NCBI GenBank assembly: GCA_011390075.1
Contig: JAABTA010000070.1
Location: 1-5,814 of the forward strand
Source of the DNA: Helicobacteraceae bacterium
GTDB taxonomy: Bacteria > Campylobacterota > Campylobacteria > Campylobacterales > SZUA-545
DNA length: 5,814 bases
Direction of reading: 5' to 3'
Shown here: positions 1-5,814 of the stretch, one piece after another
Numbering within the stretch: position 1 is the stretch's first letter
Layout: each line of letters begins with the position of its first letter
Position numbers and translations under genes: made by a program
Notes under the pieces: model-generated
Told to the model about the DNA's origin: nothing
The model's database searches: none
Seen by the model: only the letters and a program-made list of their open reading frames with translations

Positions 1-108
1 GGAGTAGTGGAGAAACTAGAAGATATAGGGATACCTTGTAATCATACAGGGGAACTTTTAAACGAAGCTTTGCAAAACGATAAGCAGTGGGCAACCCTAA
101 CCGTATAA
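1..108 (+). CDS. 3' end of an unrecognised gene (left-truncated)
   Basis: Reading frame 1 is open from the window edge to TAA at 106-108 and gives the last 35 residues of a protein that begins upstream. The visible part starts GVVEKLEDIG and ends QWATLTV. It is hydrophilic, with no membrane segment, and does not resemble the hydrophobic end of a ModB permease, although the next gene is modC. I do not recognise the family. The frame may be broken near its end: a protein-like stretch (NPNRIKKLESKAIQNIKDIS and onward) continues in the frame one base back, up to TGA at 174-176, so the true C-terminus could lie there. That this is coding at all rests only on the open frame and plausible residue composition. 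Confidence 0.45.
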   Translation, partial: GVVEKLEDIGIPCNHTGELLNEALQNDKQWATLTV

Positions 109-210
109 AAAAGTTGGAATCTAAAGCGATACAAAATATAAAAGATATCAGCAAAGAATTAGGGCTAATACAATGATAAGGAGATGCGAGTTGAGTCGCA
201 CAAGAGTGAG
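109..210 (+). other. gap upstream of modC
   Basis: This short A-rich stretch separates the upstream fragment from modC. It contains the possible frameshifted tail of the upstream gene (ending at 176) and a strong Shine-Dalgarno-like AAGGAG at 178-183. That site lies directly against ATG 184, with no spacer, and so is too close to serve it. I see no hairpin followed by T's and no convincing promoter, so modC may be co-transcribed with the gene upstream. Confidence 0.4.
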
Positions 211-1062
211 ATGATCAAAATAGACATACATAAAAAACTACACGGCGCTAGTGGGGAGATGGATCTGCGAGTCGATCTCGTAATAGAACAAGGAGATTTT
301 CTAGCTTTAGCAGGGCAAAGTGGCAGTGGGAAAACCACACTTTTACGAATTCTTGCTGGGCTTGAAGAGGCACAGGGGACATTACAAGTGGGCGATGAGA
401 TCTGGCAAAATACAAAAACTTATCTCAAGCCTCAACATAGGCGTATTGGGTTTGTGTTTCAGGAGTATGCCCTGTTTCCAAATATGAGCGTAGAGCAAAA
501 TCTTTTGTATGTGAAAAAGGACAAAGAGTTGTGTGAACACTTGCTTGACATCACAGGTCTTTATGAGCTAAGAGAGCGTCTTCCAAACACCCTTAGTGGG
601 GGGCAGCAACAAAGGGTGAGCCTTTGCCGGGCTATGATGAACCGACCAAAACTGTTGCTGATGGACGAGCCACTCTCTGCTCTTGATCCAACCCTTCGCA
701 CTAAGTTGCAAAAGGAGATCTTGATGCTCCACCGTGAGTTTGATACCACAACGATGATGGTAAGTCATGACCCCAGTGAGATCTATAGACTTAGCAATCG
801 TGTTGTGGTGTTGCACTTGGGAAGTATTATTAAAGATGGGAGTGCTAAAGAGGTGCTTTTACAAACAAACGGTTCTCAAAAATTCTCTTTTGAGGGGGAG
901 CTTTTGGATATTGTCAAGGTGGATGTGATCTTTGTAGCCATCGTATCTATCGGGCAACAACTTGTGGAGATTGTGGTGAGCGAGGAGGAGAGAGGCAATC
1001 TAGAAATAGGGCAAGTGGTGCGAGTGGGCACTAAGGCGTTTAGCCCTGTTATAAGAGGATAA
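211..1062 (+). CDS. modC: molybdate ABC transporter ATP-binding protein ModC
   Basis: This is the cytoplasmic ATPase that would power a molybdate (or tungstate) import complex with a ModB permease and ModA binding protein, neither of which is in the window. Numbered from ATG 211 (283 aa), the ABC motifs are complete: Walker A GQSGSGKT at 35-42, Q-loop Gln84 in VFQEYALFPN, signature LSGGQ at 128-132, Walker B LLLMDE at 148-153, D-loop SALD at 156-159 and switch His186 in MMVSHD. Residues about 227-281 form a beta-rich TOBE-like tail of the kind that binds oxyanion or regulates ModC. The protein is shorter than the roughly 350-residue enterobacterial ModC, consistent with a smaller tail. I chose ATG 211 because MIKIDIHKKL is where I expect ModC proteins to begin; ATG 184 would add nine residues but has its AAGGAG abutting the start codon. 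Substrate assignment is by family resemblance, and sulfate or another oxyanion is not excluded. Confidence 0.85.
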   Translation: MIKIDIHKKLHGASGEMDLRVDLVIEQGDFLALAGQSGSGKTTLLRILAGLEEAQGTLQVGDEIWQNTKTYLKPQHRRIGFVFQEYALFPNMSVEQNLLYVKKDKELCEHLLDITGLYELRERLPNTLSGGQQQRVSLCRAMMNRPKLLLMDEPLSALDPTLRTKLQKEILMLHREFDTTTMMVSHDPSEIYRLSNRVVVLHLGSIIKDGSAKEVLLQTNGSQKFSFEGELLDIVKVDVIFVAIVSIGQQLVEIVVSEEERGNLEIGQVVRVGTKAFSPVIRG

Positions 1063-1069
1063 TTGGGTA

Positions 1070-1095
1070 TATAATCACTATTAATGTATAATCAC
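1070..1095 (+). promoter_or_regulatory. tandem -10-like boxes, probable typA promoter
   Basis: Two identical copies of TATAATCAC occur at 1070-1078 and 1087-1095, 17 bases apart, in the short gap between modC and typA. Each contains a perfect TATAAT (1070-1075 and 1087-1092). A weak TTGGGT at 1063-1068 lies 18 bases before the second box; the first has no good -35. Start points would be expected near 1082 and 1099, both upstream of the ribosome binding site at 1107-1112. Promoter function is inferred from sequence only. Confidence 0.6.
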
Positions 1096-1106
1096 GCAAA
1101 TTTTTT

Positions 1107-1112
1107 TAAGGT
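1107..1112 (+). promoter_or_regulatory. ribosome binding site that decides the typA start
   Basis: TAAGGT lies 7 bases before TTG 1120, an ideal spacing. No comparable site precedes the in-frame ATG at 1084, whose upstream sequence is the TATAATCAC box. This favours TTG 1120 as the translation start. Confidence 0.65.
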
Positions 1113-1119
1113 AGATAAT

Positions 1120-2916
1120 TTGAACATTAGAAACATCGCAGTAATTGCCCACGTGGACCATGGTAAGACAACACTAGTTGATGGTCTGTTGCAACAATCA
1201 GGTATCTTTAAATCTCATGAAGAGGTTCAAGAAAGAGTTATGGATAGTAATGATCTAGAAAAAGAGAGAGGTATTACTATTTTGTCTAAAAACACAGCTA
1301 TAGAGTATAAAGATTTTAAAATCAATATCATAGACACCCCAGGACACGCCGACTTTGGTGGCGAGGTTGAGAGGGTGCTTAAGATGGTTGATGGAGTTTT
1401 GCTTTTGGTGGACGCTCAAGAGGGCGTAATGCCTCAGACTAAGTTTGTTGTAAAAAAAGCAGTGAGCCTAGGACTAAGACCCATTGTTGTTATTAACAAA
1501 ATTGATAAACCAGCAGGAGAGCCAGATGCTAAGGTAGATGAGGTGTTTGACCTTCTTTCTGAGATGGACGCTTCTGAAGAGCAACTAGATTTTCCTGTAA
1601 TTTACGCAGCGGCTAGAGATGGCTACGCAAAATACGAACTTGATGATGACAGCGAAAACCTAGAGCCACTTTTTGAGACAATTATCAAAGAGGTTCCAGC
1701 ACCAACAGGTAGCGCTGATGCTCCAGAACAAGCACAAGTGTTCACACTCGATTATGACAACTATGTAGGCAAAATTGGTATCACAAGAGTCTTTAATGGA
1801 GTACTCAAAAAAGGTGCTACCTATCAGCTAGTTAAAGCTGATGGAGAAAAGCTCAGTGGAAGAATTACTAAACTCATTGGTTTTAGTGGTTTAGCGAGAA
1901 TGGAAGTAGAGAGTGTGCAAGCTGGAGATATCTGTGCTATTGCAGGATTTGAGACAATTGATGTGGGAGACTCCATTGTTGATCCAAACAATCCAATGCC
2001 TCTTGATCCTCTTCATATCGAAGAGCCAACTCTCTCGGTTGTTTTTAGCGTGAATGACTCTCCTTTAGCAGGTTTAGAGGGTAAGCATGTCACTTCTAAC
2101 AAACTAAAAGACAGACTCTATAAAGAGATGCAGACAAATATTGCCATGAAGTTAGAGGAGATAGGCGAGGGGAAATTTAAGGTCTCAGGTCGTGGCGAGC
2201 TTCAGATTACAATCTTAGCTGAGAATATGAGAAGAGAGGGGTTTGAATTTTCAATTTCAAGACCAGAAGTGATTATCAAAATGGTTGAAGGCGTGAAATG
2301 CGAGCCATTTGAACACCTTGTTGTGGATGTTCCAGAAGATTTTAGTGGAGCTGTTATAGAAAAGCTTGGCAAAAGAAAAGCCGAGATGAGAACAATGGTC
2401 CCAATGGGTGTTGGGCAGACAAGAATGGAGTTTGAAATTCCAGCAAGAGGGCTGATTGGTCTAAGAACGCAGTTTCTAACAGATACAAAAGGTGAGGGTG
2501 TTATGAACCACTCCTTTTTGGAGTTTAGACCCTTTAGTGGCACTGTAGAGAGCAGAACACCAGGGGCGTTAGTCTCTATGGAAAATGGGGAAGCTTTAGG
2601 ATATTCACTCTTTAACCTTCAAGAAAGAGGCGATCTTTTTATCTCTCCACAAACAAAAGTCTATGCAGGTATGGTTATTGGAGAAAATGCAAGACCTAAT
2701 GATCTAGATGTCAATCCAATCAAAGGGAAGCAACTCTCTAATGTAAGAAGTAGTGGGGCTGATGACGCTATTAAACTTGTGCCACCAAGAGATCTTAATT
2801 TAGAGCTTGCTTTAGAGTGGATAGAAGATGATGAGCTAGTGGAAGTAACACCTACTAGCGTTAGAATTAGAAAAAAACTACTCGATCCAACCCAGAGAAA
2901 ACGAGCCAAAAAGTAA
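1120..2916 (+). CDS. typA: ribosome-associated translational GTPase TypA/BipA
   Basis: TypA (BipA) is an EF-G-like GTPase that binds the 70S ribosome and supports ribosome assembly and growth under cold and other stresses. From TTG 1120 the protein is 598 aa, close to the usual family length, and begins MNIRNIAVIAHVDHGKTT, the typical TypA N-terminus. G-domain motifs are all present: G1 AHVDHGKT at 10-17, RGIT with the switch I Thr at 50-53, G3 DTPGH at 72-76, G4 NKID at 126-129 and a G5-like YAAARDG at 162-168. An EF-Tu-like beta-barrel follows at about 195-290, then EF-G III-like (303-380) and V-like (391-470, including VPEDFSGAVIEKLG) domains. The TypA-specific C-terminal domain covers about 480-598, and its lysine/arginine-rich end suits rRNA contact. 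An in-frame ATG at 1084 would add 12 residues (MYNHANFFKVDN), but it lies within the promoter-like repeat and lacks a ribosome binding site. A hairpin terminator follows directly. Confidence 0.95.
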   Translation: MNIRNIAVIAHVDHGKTTLVDGLLQQSGIFKSHEEVQERVMDSNDLEKERGITILSKNTAIEYKDFKINIIDTPGHADFGGEVERVLKMVDGVLLLVDAQEGVMPQTKFVVKKAVSLGLRPIVVINKIDKPAGEPDAKVDEVFDLLSEMDASEEQLDFPVIYAAARDGYAKYELDDDSENLEPLFETIIKEVPAPTGSADAPEQAQVFTLDYDNYVGKIGITRVFNGVLKKGATYQLVKADGEKLSGRITKLIGFSGLARMEVESVQAGDICAIAGFETIDVGDSIVDPNNPMPLDPLHIEEPTLSVVFSVNDSPLAGLEGKHVTSNKLKDRLYKEMQTNIAMKLEEIGEGKFKVSGRGELQITILAENMRREGFEFSISRPEVIIKMVEGVKCEPFEHLVVDVPEDFSGAVIEKLGKRKAEMRTMVPMGVGQTRMEFEIPARGLIGLRTQFLTDTKGEGVMNHSFLEFRPFSGTVESRTPGALVSMENGEALGYSLFNLQERGDLFISPQTKVYAGMVIGENARPNDLDVNPIKGKQLSNVRSSGADDAIKLVPPRDLNLELALEWIEDDELVEVTPTSVRIRKKLLDPTQRKRAKK

Positions 2917-2919
2917 CCT

Positions 2920-2947
2920 AGGGTAGCATAAGCTACCCTTATATTTT
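2920..2947 (+). terminator. intrinsic terminator after typA
   Basis: An 8-bp perfect stem pairs AGGGTAGC (2920-2927) with GCTACCCT (2932-2939) around an ATAA loop. It begins 4 bases after the typA stop and is followed by the T-rich tract TATATTTT. The stem is short but GC-rich for this genome. The arrangement is that of a Rho-independent terminator and suggests that the phosphorylase gene downstream is transcribed separately. Confidence 0.85.
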
Positions 2948-2970
2948 AGAAATTGTAACAAGGCAAGGAT

Positions 2971-4833
2971 GTGACCTATCAAAGAAGATATGAACAAAAA
3001 CAGCTCCATTTAACTGAGCCAAATTTTTTAAGAGAGAAGTTCCAGCTTCCTAGAGAGACAGAAATACGGATTTTTGATAGGCTCTCTTATCTATACAGTG
3101 ATGTTACCGCTGACTCTTACTTTCCTGAACTCCTAAGAGTAATGCAAGTGTACTATGCATACAAAACAGACAGAATGATAGAACAAGATAAGTTTTATGA
3201 TGAGCTAGAGCGGTTTAACCAAGAAGATATTATCTTAATTGCTTATGGGGATATTATTAAAGATGAAAATGAGAGCTCACTCATAACTCTTTCTAAGTTT
3301 TTTGGTAAGTATTTAGAGGGGGTGATCAATACTCTGCATATTCTCCCTTTTTTCCCCTACACCTCCGATAGAGGATTTTCTGTTATTGATTTTGAAAGTG
3401 TCGATCCAAGCCTTGGCACTTGGGAGGATGTGGCTGATCTAGAGAAAAGATACAATCTTATGTTCGATGGTGTGATTAACCATGTCTCATCTAAGAGCAG
3501 ATGGTTTCTTGAGTTTTTAAATCAAAATCCTGAATATGAGGACTTTTTTGTCTCTTTTAAATCCTATGATGAGCTGACAGAAGCTGATAGAAAACTCATC
3601 TTCCGACCAAGAACGAGTGATATTCTCACCCCTTATGAGACCCTCAATGGAAAAAGATATGTCTGGACTACATTCTCCAATGATCAGATAGATCTTAATT
3701 ACAAAAATCCAAAAGTACTGTTAAAAGTTATTGAGATCCTTCTTACTTATGTACGAAGAGGGGCAGATATTTTAAGGTTAGATGCAATTACCTATCTCTG
3801 GACAGAGGTTGGTACCTCTTGTGTTTCTCTAAGACAGACCCATGAGGTTGTAAAACTTTTGCGAGATATTATTGGTGCAGTAGCCCCTCATGTCACACTG
3901 ATTACAGAGACAAATGTACCTCATCAAGAGAATATCTCCTATTTTGGTAATGGACATGATGAGGCACACATGGTGTATAACTTCTCTTTGCCACCTCTTG
4001 TGCTCTATAGCTTTTATGAGGAGAATACTTTTATATTAAGTGATTGGCTAGAAAACCTAGAGTACAAAGGTGAGACAGCTCACTACTTTAATTTTCTAGA
4101 CTCCCACGATGGAATTGGACTTATGGGAGCTAGAGGCATTTTAAGTGATGAACAGATAGATGCGATAGTGGCAACAGCTGTGACAAAGCATGGAGCGTTT
4201 GTCTCTAGTAAAGCTAGGCGTGAAGGAGGAGAGCGACCTTATGAGATTAACTCAACATGGTTTAGTGCAATAGTAGAAGAGAAAAGTAATTTTAATATAG
4301 ACCTACAAGTAAAAAAGTTTTTAGCCTCTCGCTCTATTGCCATATCTATTAAAGGCGTTCCTGGAATATATTTCCATTCCCTCTTAGGCACAAAAAACGA
4401 TATAGATGCTGTCTATTTAACTAATAAAAAAAGAGACATTAATAGAAAAGTTGTTTGGTACAAAGCATTGGTTGAAGAATTTAGCAATGAACAAGCGCTC
4501 ATTCACAAGTTAAATACCAGCCAAATGCAGCTTCTTAAAAAAAGAATTAGCCAGCGAGCTTTTCACCCAAGATCGGCGCAAAAGATCTTAAAAATCTCTC
4601 CTAAGCTTTTTTCGATAGTGCGAATTACCCCTGAAAATGATGAGGTGATTCTTTGTTTAACGAATGTTTCTCATAGTAGTTTTTCAATAGCCATTGAGAG
4701 AGAACTGCTTCCTTCTCACAGTACCCTCTGGCAAGATATATTAAATGATAAAGAGTACAAAATCAAAGACCAACAACTAGAAGTCTATTTTACTGCTTAT
4801 GATATTATTTGGCTTAAAGCAACAAAGAGTTAA
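2971..4833 (+). CDS. GH13 subfamily 18-type sugar phosphorylase (sucrose/glucosylglycerate phosphorylase-like)
   Basis: Enzymes of this retaining GH13 group cleave an alpha-glucoside with phosphate to give glucose 1-phosphate. The 620-aa protein carries the (beta/alpha)8-barrel signatures in order: DGVINH at 166-171, nucleophile Asp271 in RLDAITYLW, acid/base Glu313 in ITETNVPH, and transition-state Asp380 in FLDSHDGIG. The barrel opens with LHILPFFPYTSDRGFSVIDF (122-141), characteristic of sucrose phosphorylase relatives. The GTSC...QTHEV segment (281-293) and overall shape remind me most of the YcjM/glucosylglycerate phosphorylase branch, but the acceptor specificity cannot be read from sequence with confidence. 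It is longer than the 500-560 residues I expect, with about 85 mostly helical residues before the barrel. No signal peptide is seen, so it should be cytoplasmic. The start is GTG 2971, with AAGG at 2960-2963 spaced 7 bases upstream; the overlapping ATG at 2969 meets a stop at once. No sugar transporter or kinase gene lies beside it. Confidence 0.85.
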   Translation: MTYQRRYEQKQLHLTEPNFLREKFQLPRETEIRIFDRLSYLYSDVTADSYFPELLRVMQVYYAYKTDRMIEQDKFYDELERFNQEDIILIAYGDIIKDENESSLITLSKFFGKYLEGVINTLHILPFFPYTSDRGFSVIDFESVDPSLGTWEDVADLEKRYNLMFDGVINHVSSKSRWFLEFLNQNPEYEDFFVSFKSYDELTEADRKLIFRPRTSDILTPYETLNGKRYVWTTFSNDQIDLNYKNPKVLLKVIEILLTYVRRGADILRLDAITYLWTEVGTSCVSLRQTHEVVKLLRDIIGAVAPHVTLITETNVPHQENISYFGNGHDEAHMVYNFSLPPLVLYSFYEENTFILSDWLENLEYKGETAHYFNFLDSHDGIGLMGARGILSDEQIDAIVATAVTKHGAFVSSKARREGGERPYEINSTWFSAIVEEKSNFNIDLQVKKFLASRSIAISIKGVPGIYFHSLLGTKNDIDAVYLTNKKRDINRKVVWYKALVEEFSNEQALIHKLNTSQMQLLKKRISQRAFHPRSAQKILKISPKLFSIVRITPENDEVILCLTNVSHSSFSIAIERELLPSHSTLWQDILNDKEYKIKDQQLEVYFTAYDIIWLKATKS

Positions 4834-4843
4834 CTTTTTGTTT
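4821..4843 (+). terminator. AT-rich hairpin across the phosphorylase stop codon, possible weak terminator
   Basis: AACAAAGAG (4821-4829) pairs with CTTTTTGTT (4834-4842) around a TTAA loop that contains the TAA stop (4831-4833). The stem is 9 bp with one G-T pair. Its 3' arm is T-rich but only one further T follows, so termination would be weak. It could equally serve as a 3' end stabiliser or be a chance palindrome. Confidence 0.35.
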
Positions 4844-4855
4844 ACCTACTAGATC

Positions 4856-4861
4856 TATACT
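4856..4861 (+). promoter_or_regulatory. possible -10 box for the htrA-like gene
   Basis: TATACT in the 66-base gap after the phosphorylase gene would place a transcript start near 4868, about 30 bases before the protease start codon. No good -35 hexamer sits at standard distance, which is common in Campylobacterota sigma-70 promoters. This is a weak, sequence-only call. Confidence 0.3.
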
Positions 4862-4899
4862 TCTTTTACAAATAAAAACTTATGAGTAGGAGAAAATAT

Positions 4900-5814
4900 A
4901 TGAAGAAGCTTTTACCACTTTTGCTTGCAGTGAGTATAGTTTTAGTAGCTGAAAAAATTGAGATAACTAATAAGAGTTATGAGAGGGTCAATCCATCAGA
5001 TCTTAACTCTATTATTTCATACTCAAATGTTCTTAGTAAAGTGAAAGACTCGGTTGTCAATATCTCTACACAAAAAGTATCAACAGCAAGAGCCATGAAC
5101 CCACTGTTTAATGATCCCTTTTTTAGACAGTTCTTTAATGGACAAAGCAATGGTATTCCTCAAGAGAGAATTGAGAGATCTTTAGGAAGCGGTGTGATTG
5201 TCACAAGTGATGGTTATATTGTTACTAATAATCATGTGGTAGAGGGCTCTAGCAAAGTAATAGTCAATCTTCCTGGAAAAACCAAAGATTACGAAGCAAA
5301 GGTAATTGGCACCGATCCTAAAAGTGATTTAGCGGTTATTAAGATTGAGGGAGAAGGTTTCCAAGCTGTTCAGTTTTTTGATTCGGAACAACTAGAGGTT
5401 GGAGATATGGTTTTTGCTATGGGGAATCCTTTTGGTGTAGGAGAGACCATTACTTCTGGAATTGTCTCGGCAAAAAATAGAAATGCTGTTGGAATTAATG
5501 AGTATGAAGATTTTATTCAAACAGATGCGCCTATCAATCCAGGCAATTCAGGAGGCGCACTTATTAACTCTTTAGGGCTTTTAGTTGGCATTAATAGTGC
5601 AATTTTGACAAAAAGTGGTGGCAACAATGGCATTGGCTTCTCTATTCCATCAAATATGGTCGCAAAAGTTGCCAACTCTTTGATAGAGAAGGGCTCTTTT
5701 GAAAGAGCGTGGCTTGGTGTGAGTATCGGTAGCCTTACTAGTGATTTGGCCGAGTATTATGGTAAAGATTATGGGGTGGTTCTAACCACTGTACGCAAGG
5801 ACTCTCCAGCAGAT
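4900..5814 (+). CDS. htrA: HtrA/DegP-family periplasmic serine protease (right-truncated)
   Basis: This is a trypsin-like envelope protease/chaperone of the DegP/DegQ (Do) family, which degrades or refolds damaged periplasmic proteins. The first 305 codons are visible and the frame is open at the window edge. A signal peptide (MKKLLPLLLAVSIVLVA) probably ends after Ala17. The sequence PLFNDPFFRQFF (68-79) matches the regulatory LA-loop region of DegP. The triad is complete: His112 in TNNHVV, Asp143 in KSDLAVIKI and Ser217 in GNSGGA, with the oxyanion-hole context INPGNSGG. The first PDZ domain begins near residue 265-270 (RAWLGVSIGSLT) and is cut off; a second PDZ domain, usual in DegP/DegQ, would lie outside. 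The start is ATG 4900, with AGGAG (4888-4892) 7 bases upstream. Envelope-stress induction is typical of the family, but no recognisable stress-regulator site is seen. degP and degQ cannot be told apart from this part. Confidence 0.93.
   Translation, partial: MKKLLPLLLAVSIVLVAEKIEITNKSYERVNPSDLNSIISYSNVLSKVKDSVVNISTQKVSTARAMNPLFNDPFFRQFFNGQSNGIPQERIERSLGSGVIVTSDGYIVTNNHVVEGSSKVIVNLPGKTKDYEAKVIGTDPKSDLAVIKIEGEGFQAVQFFDSEQLEVGDMVFAMGNPFGVGETITSGIVSAKNRNAVGINEYEDFIQTDAPINPGNSGGALINSLGLLVGINSAILTKSGGNNGIGFSIPSNMVAKVANSLIEKGSFERAWLGVSIGSLTSDLAEYYGKDYGVVLTTVRKDSPAD

Noticed and set aside
184..210. ATG 184 as the modC start
   Set aside because: The AAGGAG abuts the start codon with no spacer, and the nine extra residues (MRVESHKSE) precede the expected MIKIDIHKKL start. 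Not fully excluded.
561..816. Open frames on the minus strand within modC
   Set aside because: They lie wholly inside a gene with all ABC motifs, give low-complexity Ser/Cys/Gln-rich proteins and have no recognisable domain: shadows of the modC frame.
2202..2909. Two minus-strand open frames within typA
   Set aside because: Ser/Thr/Leu-rich translations opposite a highly conserved GTPase, without recognisable motifs; explained by the typA codon pattern.
2940..2947. TATATTTT as a promoter for the phosphorylase gene
   Set aside because: It is the T-rich tail of the typA terminator and has no supporting -35 box. A start there is possible but cannot be supported over the simpler reading.
1..5814. 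Mobile elements, CRISPR arrays, RNA genes, defence or other novel systems
   Set aside because: Apart from the 9-base TATAATCAC duplication, I saw no spaced direct repeats, terminal inverted repeats, transposase or integrase motifs, or tRNA-like cloverleaf. All long frames belong to known, mostly housekeeping families.

Overview
The window looks like an ordinary chromosomal stretch from a low-GC Gram-negative bacterium. The best fit is a Campylobacterota (epsilonproteobacterial) relative of the Sulfurimonas/Sulfurospirillum type. That placement is an inference from the A/T-rich codon use, TATAAT-like promoters without a clear -35 box, and the general look of the proteins; no marker here fixes the genus.

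Layout, all genes on the + strand: (1) 1-108, the 3' end of an unrecognised gene, possibly frameshifted, with a further open stretch in another frame up to 176. (2) 211-1062, a molybdate-type ABC transporter ATPase (ModC) with a C-terminal TOBE-like segment. (3) 1120-2916, the ribosome-associated GTPase TypA/BipA, preceded by two tandem TATAATCAC boxes and followed by a clear hairpin terminator (2920-2947). (4) 2971-4833, a GH13 subfamily 18-type sugar phosphorylase with all three catalytic carboxylates. (5) 4900-5814 and beyond the right edge, a periplasmic HtrA/DegP-type serine protease with signal peptide, complete His-Asp-Ser triad and the first part of its PDZ region.

The genes do not form one pathway. 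They combine metal-oxyanion uptake energetics (ModC), stress-related translation (TypA), carbohydrate or compatible-solute turnover (the phosphorylase) and envelope protein quality control (HtrA). The terminator after typA divides the window into two likely transcription blocks. I see no rRNA or tRNA gene, insertion sequence, CRISPR array or phage gene, and no stretch over 300 bases without a gene.

I found no convincing new biological system. The points worth a second look are gene-boundary questions (typA and modC starts, a possible frameshift at the left edge), the duplicated promoter-like box before typA, the unresolved substrate of the long phosphorylase, and a palindrome across the phosphorylase stop codon.
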